This document shows, piece after piece, positions 26,115 to 35,091 of a stretch of 64,000 bases of DNA (position 1 is the stretch's first letter; each line of letters opens with the position of its first letter). The translations under genes were made by a program, and so were the position numbers. A model generated the notes under the pieces. It made no database searches, was not told the origin of the DNA, and saw only the letters and a list, made by a program, of their open reading frames with translations. This stretch comes from Bradyrhizobium sp. CIAT3101 (GTDB lineage Bacteria > Pseudomonadota > Alphaproteobacteria > Rhizobiales > Xanthobacteraceae). Where the stretch lies: positions 3,679,001-3,743,000 of the forward strand of contig NZ_CP121634.1 in NCBI RefSeq assembly GCF_029714945.1, in the 5' to 3' direction.

Positions 26115-26490
26115 AGCCGGCTTCACGATGATCGAGGCGGTGGTCGCGCTGGCGCTGGTGTCGATCGTGCTGGCCGCGATCGGCTCACTCGTCGCCAGGA
26201 ACGTGCGCGGCGCGCAGCAGCTCGAGCAGCATACCGCGTTGATGCAGACGGCGCGGCTGATCGCATCACGTCTGCCGCAGGGCGGTCAGCCGCTTCCGAC
26301 CGAGCTTGGGGGCAGGGAGGCCGGCTATCGTTGGCAGATGCGGATCTCGCCATTCGTGGATGACGAGACAGCGGTTCCGGATTCACCGTTCATCCCGCGC
26401 CGCATCGAGCTGCGCGTGCAGTCGCCAACCGGTGCGATCGTTTCGCTCGAGACCGTGCGCCTGCAATATCGCGAGGAGCCGCGCCAATGA
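26080..26490 (+). CDS. gspI: minor pseudopilin GspI
   Basis: 136 aa from TTG 26080, supported by a strong GGGAGGGG just upstream; it overlaps gspH by 35 bp. The leader is short, and the cleavage motif is SEAGFTMIEAVVALALVSIVL. The remainder (RYQWQM-like AGYRWQMRISPF) matches the compact GspI fold. A tip component with GspH, J and K. Confidence 0.88.
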   Translation: MSRRISSRRHSEAGFTMIEAVVALALVSIVLAAIGSLVARNVRGAQQLEQHTALMQTARLIASRLPQGGQPLPTELGGREAGYRWQMRISPFVDDETAVPDSPFIPRRIELRVQSPTGAIVSLETVRLQYREEPRQ

Positions 26491-27194
26491 GGCCGCTCCG
26501 GCGCTCAGCGTGGAGATTGACTGCGGGTTTCACCATGTTCGAAGCCCTCGTCGCCATTGCTTTGATGGGATTGGTTCTCGGCGCGCTGGCGAGTGTGACG
26601 GGCGAGTGGTTGCCGCCGTGGAATCGGGGCCTGCTCCAGACCCAGCGCAACGAGCAGATGACGATCGCGCTCGATCGCCTGGCGGCCGACCTGTCCGCGG
26701 CCGAGTTCGTCACGGCTGATCGAACCAGCAACAGGGCGCTGTTTCGAGGTGACGAGGCCGCCGTCACCTTCGTGCGCTCAGCACTGGGTCCGAACAACCG
26801 CTCGGGCCTGGAGATCGTGCGGATTGCCGAAACGAGCGACCGCAAGGGTCGGGTGCTGGTGCGATCGCGCGCACCTTTCGTCCTGCTCCCGACTGGGGAT
26901 CCGCTGGTTGATCCGATACCGTTCGCGGATCCGGTCGTGCTGCTGCGCGCGCCATTCCGCGTCACCTTTGCGTATGACGGCGCCGGTGGGGGGTGGACCG
27001 GCAAGTGGCCGAGTTGGGCCAGTATGCCTGCCGCAGTTCGCTTCGACATTCGTGACGGTGACCGCGGAATCGTACTTTCGACCGCCGTCCGTATACGCGC
27101 TGAGATGGGAGCGCCGCAGCCAGACCGTGCCGATGACGCTGCCCCTGCGGAGGCTCAAGTCAAACCGAATAACAATGCGCCGGAGGCAAGGTGA
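26487..27194 (+). CDS. gspJ: minor pseudopilin GspJ
   Basis: 235 aa, start overlapping the gspI stop as ATGA. Processing motif LTAGFTMFEALVAIALMGLV, then the GspJ pattern with DRLAADLSAAEFV and a long C-terminal domain ending in a proline/asparagine-rich tail. A component of the pseudopilus tip complex. Confidence 0.9.
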   Translation: MRPLRRSAWRLTAGFTMFEALVAIALMGLVLGALASVTGEWLPPWNRGLLQTQRNEQMTIALDRLAADLSAAEFVTADRTSNRALFRGDEAAVTFVRSALGPNNRSGLEIVRIAETSDRKGRVLVRSRAPFVLLPTGDPLVDPIPFADPVVLLRAPFRVTFAYDGAGGGWTGKWPSWASMPAAVRFDIRDGDRGIVLSTAVRIRAEMGAPQPDRADDAAPAEAQVKPNNNAPEAR

Positions 27195-28123
27195 CCAAGA
27201 CCTCCGCAACGATCCAAGGTTCGCGCTCCGGTCAGCGCGGGTTCATTGTTGTCGCTGCCCTGTGGCTGCTCGCTGCGCTGGCAGCGCTTGCCTTGGTGAG
27301 CTCGGCGTACATGACGCAGTCGGCGATTTCGCTCGCCGCGCTCGATGCGCCCGTGCAGCTCGGGATGATATCATCGGCCGGCGTCGAAATGACCGCTTAC
27401 AGGCTCTCGGCTCCCGCTGCGGTTTCGCGCCCGACGCATGGCGGATTTGCCTTCCGGCTGGCGAACGCGAGCGTGACGATCGAGTATCAGGCGGAGTCGG
27501 CACGCATTAATCTCAACATGGCTCCTCAGTCCATGATCAGTGGCCTGTTTTCAGCCCTCGGCATAGAGCCCGATACGGCCGGTCAACTTGCCAACAGAGT
27601 GGTCGCGTGGCGGAGCGCGCCCCGGCACAACGGGCAGGACAGCGAAGACGCGCTGTACGTCGCCGCCGGGCTGAACTACCTGCCACGCCATGCTCCCTTC
27701 AGTAGCGTCGATGAACTCGCACTCTTGCTGGGTGCGCCTGCGACGCTTTTGCAGCAGGCACGGCCATACTTGACGGTGTATAGCGGAACTGCGGCGATCA
27801 ACGTGCTGGACGCCGCTCCGCAAGTTATTTCCGCATTGCCCGAGATGAGCTCCACAAAGCTCGACGCATTCTTGAATCAGCGCGATTCATTGCCGTCGAC
27901 CGATCCGGAATTCGTGCTGGGTGCGCTCGGCGGCAGGGTGGCCGGTGCGTCGGTGGCCGGGAGCGATGCTTATCGCGTTCGGATGCAGATCATCTTGCCC
28001 GACGGGCGAAAGAGCATATCGGAAGGCGTCATTATGCTTTCCGGCCCCGGCGCGAAGACTGCCTATCGGGTGCTCACCTGGCGGGACGAAATCGATCCAG
28101 CGACAGGAGCGGCGCAGCGATGA
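27191..28123 (+). CDS. gspK: minor pseudopilin GspK
   Basis: 310 aa from GTG 27191, overlapping gspJ by GTGA. Membrane helix GFIVVAALWLLAALAALALV, then RINLNMAPQSMISGLF, the conserved segment after which GspK folds its large helical domain. As in other GspK proteins the residue at position 5 of the mature helix is not Glu, consistent with a tip protein. Caps the pseudopilus. Confidence 0.92.
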   Translation: MTKTSATIQGSRSGQRGFIVVAALWLLAALAALALVSSAYMTQSAISLAALDAPVQLGMISSAGVEMTAYRLSAPAAVSRPTHGGFAFRLANASVTIEYQAESARINLNMAPQSMISGLFSALGIEPDTAGQLANRVVAWRSAPRHNGQDSEDALYVAAGLNYLPRHAPFSSVDELALLLGAPATLLQQARPYLTVYSGTAAINVLDAAPQVISALPEMSSTKLDAFLNQRDSLPSTDPEFVLGALGGRVAGASVAGSDAYRVRMQIILPDGRKSISEGVIMLSGPGAKTAYRVLTWRDEIDPATGAAQR

Positions 28124-29193
28124 GCCTGGCGAGTGATATTACAGCAGCGCTATCCATGTGGATCGACACGGTCGCCGGCATCGTGAGCGCACGGCTTGCG
28201 CATGTGAAACCGGTACGTCGCATCGAGGTGGCTGAGGATGAGGCCGGCGCCTTCGCAATGCGGCTCTCATCAGGAACGAAAACCACCGACGGCGATCTTG
28301 CTCCCTTTGCGATCGAGATGGCGGACGGTGCCATCGGCAAGGAGCTATCTCCGCTATGGGCCGCCGCGGTTCGCGGTAGTGTGGTCGAATTGCGGTTACA
28401 GCCATCCCGCTTCGTGTTCCGTCCGATCGAGCTGCCCGGTCGCGCCGCCGAGTTCCTCGACGGCATCATTCGGGCGCAGATCGATCGCATCACTCCTTGG
28501 AACGCGAGCGAAGCGCTCTTCCATTGGACGCCACCGCGTGACATAGGCGGTGATCGCATCGAAACCACGGTGGTGACGACCGGGCGCGCGGCGGCGGCTT
28601 CTCTGGCGCAGGCGTTCTCCGATCTGGGCGCCACCGCTGTCGAGATCTCGACCGTGACATCGGATCACGGGAGGATCGTCGTGCTGGACCAGCGCGGCGG
28701 CAAGCAGGCCGAAAACCGCCGGCTGCGAACCGGCCTCGTCGCAACGCTCGCGACGACCGGTGTGCTGGCGATGCTGTCGTTTGGGTTCGGCGGGTTCGTC
28801 GCCGATTCCTATGACATGCAAGCCCAGCAGATCCAACAGCGGATTTCGGAGCGGCGCGCGATCATGCGGGGCAATCAGACCGGCGCGGGCGGCAGCCCGC
28901 TCGAGCTATTGATCCGCCGCAAGCAGAGCACACCCGCCAGCGTGATTGTGATTGATGCGCTGTCGGCGCTGCTGCCCCAGGATACTTATGCGACCGAAGT
29001 CCGGATCGAAGGGGACAAACTGCAGATCGTCGGGGTTACCCGCGATGCGCCGTCGCTGATCTCGATCCTGGAGCAGTCGCCACACTTTTCCAGCGCGGGC
29101 TTTTTTGCGCCGACGACACACGCCGCCAATGAGCCGGGCGACCGCTTTCACATTGAAACAAAGCTCAAGGCATATTTCGGGTCCGGCACATGA
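28120..29193 (+). CDS. gspL: type II secretion assembly protein GspL (PilN-like)
   Basis: 357 aa, overlapping gspK by ATGA. A cytoplasmic half with short-form actin-like features (VVELRLQPSRFVFRPIELPGRAAEFLDGIIRAQIDRITPW, a common GspL/PilM-N segment) precedes a membrane helix (LVATLATTGVLAMLSFGFGGF, about 206-226) and a periplasmic ferredoxin-like half. It connects GspE to GspM and the pseudopilus. Confidence 0.88.
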   Translation: MSLASDITAALSMWIDTVAGIVSARLAHVKPVRRIEVAEDEAGAFAMRLSSGTKTTDGDLAPFAIEMADGAIGKELSPLWAAAVRGSVVELRLQPSRFVFRPIELPGRAAEFLDGIIRAQIDRITPWNASEALFHWTPPRDIGGDRIETTVVTTGRAAAASLAQAFSDLGATAVEISTVTSDHGRIVVLDQRGGKQAENRRLRTGLVATLATTGVLAMLSFGFGGFVADSYDMQAQQIQQRISERRAIMRGNQTGAGGSPLELLIRRKQSTPASVIVIDALSALLPQDTYATEVRIEGDKLQIVGVTRDAPSLISILEQSPHFSSAGFFAPTTHAANEPGDRFHIETKLKAYFGSGT

Positions 29194-29747
29194 TGGGCAT
29201 GCAGAAAATCCAGGCACTCCTCGGACGGTTTCCGATCGCGGCGGCTGCCGCCTATCTCGCTCTGATCGCTCTGTTTCTGTTTGCCACGATCGGTACAGCG
29301 CTCGACATATTGGAGCGGCGTAGTGCAGTTGGGGCGGCCGCCGAGATCCTCGATCGGCTGGAGGTGCGGGGCGCGGAGCGGGTGCCGGCCGCGCGAGCCA
29401 ACGTCAATATCCCGCCGGGTTCACCCTTTCTCGAGGGCAACAGCGCCTCGCTCGCCGGCGCCGCGTTGCTCCAGCGCCTAGCGGCCGCGACGAAGCGGGT
29501 AAGCGGCAATACACTGTCGTCGCAGGTCGATCTCCTTGGGCCGAAGTCGAAGTCAGGCTTCATCACGGCAACCTCAAGCCTAGAAATCGATCCTGTCCAG
29601 CTTCAACCGCTTCTCTACGACCTCGAGGCGGGTATGCCGCTTCTGTTCATCGACGAGCTGGTCATCCAGGCGCCGTCGGCATCGACGCAGGGTGGAAAGC
29701 TACGCATCGTGCTCGGCGTCTCCGGGCAGCGGCAAAGCCAGAAGTAG
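29190..29747 (+). CDS. gspM: type II secretion assembly protein GspM
   Basis: 185 aa, overlapping gspL by ATGA. One N-terminal membrane helix (IAAAAAYLALIALFLFATIGT-like), then a periplasmic domain with LEGNSASLAGAALLQRLAAATKR and an EIDPVQLQPLLYDLEAGMPLLF segment typical of the GspM/PilO fold. Partner of GspL. Confidence 0.88.
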   Translation: MMGMQKIQALLGRFPIAAAAAYLALIALFLFATIGTALDILERRSAVGAAAEILDRLEVRGAERVPAARANVNIPPGSPFLEGNSASLAGAALLQRLAAATKRVSGNTLSSQVDLLGPKSKSGFITATSSLEIDPVQLQPLLYDLEAGMPLLFIDELVIQAPSASTQGGKLRIVLGVSGQRQSQK

Positions 29748-29884
29748 GGCGCCCATTACGATCATTGTTCACGAGATCGGGCTTGATCAAGTTGCGGCGA
29801 TATCATTATTATCATAGTGTCGCATTTCAGAGAGATGCGAACGTTATTGATCGCCGTCAAGTCGATACGGGGAAATGCGTGGAA

Positions 29885-30649
29885 ATGCGCGCACTTGCAC
29901 TGCTGATTGGTTCGTTGCTGATCGGCCATGCCTCGGCGCGGGCCGCGAATACGCCGCTGACGATGGATGCGCAGGCCGTCGACCCCGGTGGCGGCGATCT
30001 GTTCACGCCTAGGTCCGTGGAGCCAACGCCGGCTGTGGCTGCGTTGCCCGCCGCGACGCCGCCCGCAGTGCCTGCTGCCGCAGCTGCGGCTGTGCAATCG
30101 AATGAGCACATCACGAGCGGAAATCCGCTCTGGTCAATTCCCATGGCGCGATTGTCCGCGACCCGCGATCAACCGTTGTTCGCGCCGTCGCGCCGTCCGG
30201 CGCCGCGCCCCGAACTGCTGGCGCGCCCGGCTCCGGCGCCGGTCGCTGCGCCACCGCGGCAAGAGCCTGAGAAGCCGCAGCTCACGTTGCTGGGCACGGT
30301 CGCCGGATCGCGTGAGAGGATCGGATTGTTCATCGACCCCACCAGCAAGGCCGTGCTGCGGCTAAAGCGGGGACAGAACCATCAGGGATGGACATTGCAC
30401 GAGGTGCGGCCCCGTCAGGTCGAGTTGGCCAAGGGGCTGGACAGTACAGTTCTCGACATGCCGCCTCCCGACCTGAAGCCGGGCCCCCCAGCGGCGCTCG
30501 CTGCGGCTCCGCCGCCACCTTCGCCGGCGGCGCTCGCCGTCAACGCGAAGTCGCCGGGTATTCCGCCAACGCCAACGAATGCGAACATGCAGCGCGGACA
30601 GCTTCCGGCCAATTTAGCCAATCCATTCGCGCAGCAGTGGCCGCGGTAG
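29885..30649 (+). CDS. GspC/GspN-like periplasmic type II secretion protein
   Basis: 254 aa from ATG 29885. Signal peptide LIGSLLIGHASARAAN, then a Pro/Ala-rich linker and a small HR-like beta domain (PLFAPSRRPAP...LTLLGTVAGSRERIGLFIDPTSKAVLRLKRGQNHQGWTLHEVRPRQVEL), the homology region by which GspC binds GspD. A Pro-rich tail follows. No PDZ domain and no membrane anchor, so this is the short GspN/C-like form. Separated from gspM by 137 bp with its own AT-rich upstream region. Confidence 0.78.
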   Translation: MRALALLIGSLLIGHASARAANTPLTMDAQAVDPGGGDLFTPRSVEPTPAVAALPAATPPAVPAAAAAAVQSNEHITSGNPLWSIPMARLSATRDQPLFAPSRRPAPRPELLARPAPAPVAAPPRQEPEKPQLTLLGTVAGSRERIGLFIDPTSKAVLRLKRGQNHQGWTLHEVRPRQVELAKGLDSTVLDMPPPDLKPGPPAALAAAPPPPSPAALAVNAKSPGIPPTPTNANMQRGQLPANLANPFAQQWPR

Positions 30650-31031
30650 TCAGTGAACCGTGTCGCACCGGCGGCGGGCGAGCGTCTTCGCCTGATCTGA
30701 ATGCTAGCGATAATAGCGCCAGACCCGAGTGTCGTTGCGGCGGCCGCAGAGATGACAGCCGTATCTCGAACGCACGTGCTCGGACTGTCGCTATTTCCGG
30801 GCTGGGAATTCGCGACAATCGATCGAAATTGCACCGTCGTCACGCAATGACCGCATTTTTTCCAACATAACGATCGCTTTTCTTCGCAAATCTGAAATTG
30901 TTTTTAGTATCGGTCACAGCAACGATAAGAAACATTCTTACAACGATGGCAAATATGCGTCGCTAGGCAGCGGGCTGCTGTCCTCGCGAGCGCTCGACGT
31001 TTTGAGCGTGTGTTTTTGTTCGGGGGTAGAC
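30650..31031. other. intergenic region before a small coiled-coil gene
   Basis: 382 bases. The right half (about 30850-30955) is AT-rich with CAACATAACG (30865-30874) and repeated ACGAT words and is a plausible promoter. No supported gene. Confidence 0.5.
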
Positions 31032-31244
31032 ATGCGCGCGATAAATGCGACGGATCTGGCTCGCCTTGAGTCCGCGGCGCAAGATCCCAACGAGAACGTC
31101 TACGATCTCGGCCTGAAACAGGATGAAAGAAGCCGCCTTCGCCGCATCGAAGACCTCAAGCGTGAGAACGCGCTTCTGACGCTCGTGTTCGAGCAAACCC
31201 AGCTCGAAGTCGAGCGCCTACGCGAACTCCTCTCCGGCACCTGA
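31032..31244 (+). CDS. small coiled-coil protein of unknown function
   Basis: 70 aa from ATG 31032 with GGGGG upstream (GTG 31002 is less likely). The C-terminal half is one amphipathic helix rich in Glu, Arg and Leu (RIEDLKRENALLTLVFEQTQLEVERLRELL), likely a short coiled coil. No signal peptide. It stands alone between the gsp operon and the export lipoprotein gene; function not recognised. Confidence 0.6.
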   Translation: MRAINATDLARLESAAQDPNENVYDLGLKQDERSRLRRIEDLKRENALLTLVFEQTQLEVERLRELLSGT

Positions 31245-31506
31245 AGATCGCTGCGCGTTTCGGCTGGCCGATGTTGCCATGAGCCGCCGGTGCGTCGATC
31301 GTTCACTATTTCGCGGCTGCTTTTCTGAAGGTTTCCCGCGCACTCTCCGAACAATATCGTACATCTTGTTTTCGTGGTCGCCGCACCTGCAGCGTCTATG
31401 AAGCAGGAAACGCAAGCTGATCCGCAATTGGTCGCGGAAAGCGTGCAGGCGCGCGCTGCGCCTTGCAGGCTCAGCAAGCGGTACGCAGGCTGAGTACGAA
31501 ACGATC

Positions 31507-32685
31507 ATGCGATTGAGAGATGGTCTAGCGATCGCGTGTTATCTGATCTGTTCCACGCTGCTGGGCGGCTGCGGATTTGTTTCGATGTCAGGGCCGGCGA
31601 GCGTCGACGTCAAGGCGGAGAATACGAGCGTCCTGCCGTTCGCCATGGTCAAGCTCACCCCCGATATCGTGCATAAGCTGGAGAAGTTCGAGCCGAGCGG
31701 TTTGCCTGGCGGTCTAACGGATGCCCGTCCTCCCTCCAGCATCCGTTTCGGCATCGGCGATATCGTTAGCGTCACCATCTTTGAGGCGTCGGCCGGCGGT
31801 CTGTACATCCCGCTCGAAGCCGGCGTCCGGCCGGGCAACTTCGTCAACCTCCCTGATCAGGCCGTCGACAACGATGGCAACATCACGGTGCCATATGCTG
31901 GCAGGATACGCGCGGCGGGTCGTACCAACGTGCAGATCCAGGATGACATCCTCGCGCAGATCAAGAAGCGCGCGATCGATCCGCAAGTTGTCGTCACATC
32001 GAGCCAGCAGCGCTCATCGCTGGTCAGCGTGTTTGGCGAGGTCAGGACGCCGGTACGCTTCCCGATGCCGGCTGCCGGCGCGCAGGATCGCATCACCGAC
32101 GCGATCACCCGTGCAGGCGGCATCAGCGGCGCCGGCTGGGAAACCTGGGTTGTCCTCGAGCGTAGCGGTAAGCGCGCTACGCTACCGTTCGGAAACCTTG
32201 TCTATTTCCCCGCAAGCAACGTCTTCGTGCAGCCGGGGGACCGCATCTATCTCTATCGTGAGCCGATGAAGTTCGTCGCCTTTGGCGCGACCGGCCAGCA
32301 GGGTGAATTCAACTTCGACGCATGGCGTATCAATCTGACGCAGGCCGTCGCCAAGGCCGGAGGCCTGCTCGACCTGCAAGCCGACCCGGCCTCGGTGTTT
32401 CTCTATCGCCGCGAGCCGCGCGATGTCGCAAGTCAGCTCGGCATTGACTGTTCAAAATACGACGGCGAGACCGTTCCTGTTATCTTCAACGTCAATTTCC
32501 AGGACCCTGCGGGCTATTTCGTCGCCACCAAGATGCAGATGCGTCCCTTCGACGTGCTTTATGCCGCCAATGCGCCTCAGGTCGACATCACCAAGGTTCT
32601 CAATTTCATCAACACGGCGGTCGGAACGGCCGACAACGGGGCGCTCCTCGTCAACGATATCAAGGTGGTTCGAAGCAGGCTCTGA
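31507..32685 (+). CDS. Wza-type polysaccharide export lipoprotein
   Basis: 392 aa. A lipoprotein signal (CYLICSTLLGGC, lipid Cys22) is followed by a polysaccharide export domain (IRFGIGDIVSVTIFEA...NDGNITVPYAGRIRAAGRT) and SLBB-type repeats (VSVFGEVRTPVRFPM; VAFGATGQQGEFNF). It forms the outer-membrane channel for capsular or exopolysaccharide. No Wzc-type kinase lies beside it in this window; the priming transferase at 43944 is a likely partner. Confidence 0.94.
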   Translation: MRLRDGLAIACYLICSTLLGGCGFVSMSGPASVDVKAENTSVLPFAMVKLTPDIVHKLEKFEPSGLPGGLTDARPPSSIRFGIGDIVSVTIFEASAGGLYIPLEAGVRPGNFVNLPDQAVDNDGNITVPYAGRIRAAGRTNVQIQDDILAQIKKRAIDPQVVVTSSQQRSSLVSVFGEVRTPVRFPMPAAGAQDRITDAITRAGGISGAGWETWVVLERSGKRATLPFGNLVYFPASNVFVQPGDRIYLYREPMKFVAFGATGQQGEFNFDAWRINLTQAVAKAGGLLDLQADPASVFLYRREPRDVASQLGIDCSKYDGETVPVIFNVNFQDPAGYFVATKMQMRPFDVLYAANAPQVDITKVLNFINTAVGTADNGALLVNDIKVVRSRL

Positions 32686-32753
32686 GTGATGACGGGCGCA
32701 ACAGGCCGAAGGCGCGCGCCTTTCTGAAATGGGAACGCGTCATTTTCGACGAG

Positions 32754-32767
32754 TCATGTTAACATGA
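32754..32767. promoter_or_regulatory. 14-base palindrome TCATGTTAACATGA
   Basis: A perfect 14-base palindrome about 90 bp before the start at 32854. Another perfect palindrome, ATGATATCAT, follows at 32795-32804. The central GTTAAC matches the ATGTTA/TAACAT words seen before other envelope genes. Candidate operator pair. Confidence 0.45.
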
Positions 32768-32853
32768 GAGTCTCAACCGGGGCGGTGTTCGGCAATGATA
32801 TCATCGCTCGGCTCCCCGGCATCAGGCACGCTGGCTAATGGAGGCTTCGCGGC

Positions 32854-33282
32854 ATGGGCGATGCTCTGTCGAGGTTTAGATTTCTCCGTCGGGCCGGCCT
32901 GGCGGCTTGGCTCGTCGCGACCATGGCGATCCCAGCGATGGCACAGGCGCCAGGTCCGCTTAATTTGCCGGCCAATTCGCCGGCTGGACCTGGGGCGGGC
33001 ACGATTGTCGGTGGCGCGACCCCCAGTTCCACCGTTCAACGTTGCGTTGATGTTCAGATCGGAGGCGACAGCGCATTCGGCTGTCTGAATGAGAAGCTTC
33101 GTCGAGAGGTGGACAGGGTCAATCCGTCGCTCAACCTGCCTCCGATCGATGCGCGATCATCCGACGTGCGCGTGGGCCTTGGCAACGAGGCGTCTGTCCG
33201 CCAACAGTTAGGGTCCAACTACGGTCGCTCAATCACTCCCTATCGTCCGCCGCCCATCGCTAATGTGCTGCCGCATCGCTGA
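32854..33282 (+). CDS. secreted protein of unknown function
   Basis: 142 aa with signal peptide (LAAWLVATMAIPAMAQAP), then a Pro/Gly-rich segment and a polar domain containing two Cys (RCVDVQIGGDSAFGCLNEKLRREVDRV), which may form a disulfide. The stop overlaps the next start by one base (TGATG), so it is translated together with the lytic transglycosylase. Not a family I recognise. Confidence 0.72.
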   Translation: MGDALSRFRFLRRAGLAAWLVATMAIPAMAQAPGPLNLPANSPAGPGAGTIVGGATPSSTVQRCVDVQIGGDSAFGCLNEKLRREVDRVNPSLNLPPIDARSSDVRVGLGNEASVRQQLGSNYGRSITPYRPPPIANVLPHR

Positions 33283-34154
33283 TGTCGAAATCTCCTCCCC
33301 AAAGCGGGGCCGCGACGCCCGCACGTCAATTGCTGTGGCCCTCGATCGCGGTGTGCCTGCTCGCCATTCTGAGCGAGCAGGTGAGGGCACAACAGGACGA
33401 AGCCGGCCAAGGCACCGAAATCAGCGGCGCTCCGCCGGTGGATGCGGACGACAGCGCGTTCGAACCACTGGCGCTCGAGCGGTTCGCGCCGCGTGCGCTC
33501 ACGGCTGCCGATTTTCCGCCGGCCAATCCGCTGCTTGCGAACTACTCATTCCGAAGCAGCGCAGTATTTGGTCGCGACTGGCGCGCCGGCCGTGCCGAGT
33601 ATCGTCAACTCATCGAGCGTGAATCGCTCGCGTTTGGCCTGCCGCCAGCACTTGTTGATGCCGTGATGGCCGTCGAAAGCAGGTACAATCCGAACGTCGT
33701 CGGCTTGGACGGCGAGGTCGGATTGATGCAGGTGATGCTGCCGACGGCCCGGATGATGGGATTTGCCGGCACACCATCGGAGCTCGCCACGCCCGAAGTC
33801 AACGTCCACTATGGCGTCCAATACCTCGCCGGCGCCTGGCGCAGGGCCGGCGGCGATCTGTGCACGGCGACGATGAAATATCGTGCCGGCCACGGCGAGA
33901 CGCGGTTCTCCTATTTGTCGGTCGAATATTGCACGCGTGTTCGCGCGCATCTGGCAGCAAACGGCGTTGCCATCACCGGCTCTATTCCGCAGCCGACGTT
34001 CGGAAGGTCGTCCGCCAGCGCTGGTGGTGGGAGTAATGGCGGCGCCAGCCGTGGCCGGATCCGGACCGCCGTCGGCAGTACGATCAATTTCGCAGAGCTC
34101 AACACGCGTCTGCGCAGCGCAGCCGAGCGAAAATTGCCCTCCGATCTACGTTGA
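33282..34154 (+). CDS. lytic transglycosylase (SLT domain)
   Basis: 290 aa with an N-terminal signal peptide (WPSIAVCLLAILSEQVRAQ). The SLT fold is clear at about 115-225: LPPALVDAVMAVESRYNPNVVG with the catalytic Glu in VESRYNP, GLMQVMLPTARMMGF, and NVHYGVQYLAGAWRRAGGDLCTATMKYRAGHG. It cleaves peptidoglycan, probably to allow envelope complexes such as the export channel to cross the wall. The C-terminal Gly/Ser-rich stretch is a linker to a short tail. Confidence 0.92.
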   Translation: MSKSPPQSGAATPARQLLWPSIAVCLLAILSEQVRAQQDEAGQGTEISGAPPVDADDSAFEPLALERFAPRALTAADFPPANPLLANYSFRSSAVFGRDWRAGRAEYRQLIERESLAFGLPPALVDAVMAVESRYNPNVVGLDGEVGLMQVMLPTARMMGFAGTPSELATPEVNVHYGVQYLAGAWRRAGGDLCTATMKYRAGHGETRFSYLSVEYCTRVRAHLAANGVAITGSIPQPTFGRSSASAGGGSNGGASRGRIRTAVGSTINFAELNTRLRSAAERKLPSDLR

Positions 34155-34217
34155 TCAGGCGTTTATCGATCTCATACTGCTGAGATAAGTTGGCGGTCCC
34201 GGATCAAGCGCGGGGTA

Positions 34218-34481
34218 TCATGCCCGCTTTTTGCCGCCCATCGGACGCCGACGCCGCACCGCAGGCGTCGGACGGCTGGTCGATAGCGCCTGGCCAATCG
34301 CGCGCCAGCATTTTACAGCATCGCGGAACGCATGTTCATGGGCGGTGCTTCTGCCACGCCAGTCCATCAGCTGTTCGGCATCCGCAATCGTCGCCTCACC
34401 CGATTTGAGACGCATGATCCATGACAACGCCTCACGGGTTAACGGATCTAAGTGATCGACCTGATGGTTTCGTTTCGTCAC
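34218..34481 (-). CDS. truncated FecR-like protein (DUF4880 domain only)
   Basis: 87 aa from GTG 34481. It matches the N-terminal cytoplasmic DUF4880 domain of FecR-type anti-sigma regulators: EALSWIMRLKSGEATIADAEQLMDWRGRSTAHEHAFRDAVKCWRAIGQAL. Normal FecR proteins have about 320 residues with a membrane helix and a periplasmic FecR domain; both are missing here, replaced by a short basic tail. It overlaps the sigma factor gene by 50 bp. It could still bind the sigma factor but cannot sense the periplasm. Confidence 0.8.
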   Translation of the reverse strand: MTKRNHQVDHLDPLTREALSWIMRLKSGEATIADAEQLMDWRGRSTAHEHAFRDAVKCWRAIGQALSTSRPTPAVRRRRPMGGKKRA

Positions 34482-35091
34482 GACCCAGCGCTTTCCCGCC
34501 CATGCCGGTCACGAGCGGATGGCCCCGATCGACATATCTCTGTAGGTGAGACGATTCGGCGCGCTGAAAACCGAATTTGCCGCGTACGGGTCGTTTGAGG
34601 CGCTCGGCGCAATGCTCGACCGCCTGCTTGAGATCGGTCTCGACGGTCCGGACCGTGACGCCGAGGAGGATCGCGATCTCGCGGTTGGGCAGGCCCTCGA
34701 TGCGCGAGAGCATCAGGACGCGGCGCCGGCGCTCCGGCAGCTCGGCGATTGCGCGCTTGAGCTGCTCGACGTCTGAACGATCCTCGATCACGCGCGCAGC
34801 ATCCGGCCGATCGTCCGGGATCTCGAGCACGGCATCGACTTCGTCGGAGGTCAGGCGGCGCTTCTCGGCGCGGCGGCGGTCGGTGGCGATATTGAGGGCG
34901 ATCCGAAACAAATAAGCCTTGGGGCTGCGCACGGTCCCGATCTCCCGCATGCCGGCGAGACGGAGATAGGTTTCGTTGAGGGCCTCGGAGGCGAGGTCCG
35001 GCGAGCCGAGGCGGCGCGTCAGTCGCCGGTCGAAGTCGACATATTCGGCGAGCAGCAGGCTGCGCAGGTTGGAGATGATGTCGATCGTCAT
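34432..35091 (-). CDS. ECF-family RNA polymerase sigma factor (FecI-like)
   Basis: 219 aa from ATG 35091 with GGGG upstream. Sigma-2 region: LASEALNETYLRLAG...SPKAYLFRIALNIATDRRR; sigma-4 region: ELPERRRRVLMLSRIEGLPNREIAILLGVTVRTVETDLKQAVEHC. About 50 extra residues follow region 4. FecI-type factors are activated through a FecR partner and a TonB-dependent receptor; here the FecR is truncated and the nearest TonB-linked genes are the divergent TpsB-ExbB-ExbD-TonB operon starting 300 bp away, a plausible target (inference). Confidence 0.9.
   Translation of the reverse strand: MTIDIISNLRSLLLAEYVDFDRRLTRRLGSPDLASEALNETYLRLAGMREIGTVRSPKAYLFRIALNIATDRRRAEKRRLTSDEVDAVLEIPDDRPDAARVIEDRSDVEQLKRAIAELPERRRRVLMLSRIEGLPNREIAILLGVTVRTVETDLKQAVEHCAERLKRPVRGKFGFQRAESSHLQRYVDRGHPLVTGMGGKALGRDETKPSGRSLRSVNP

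Noticed and set aside
34169..34186. ATCTCA-N6-TGAGAT hairpin after the transglycosylase
   Set aside because: Short stem, AT-containing and with no U tract; too weak to call a terminator.
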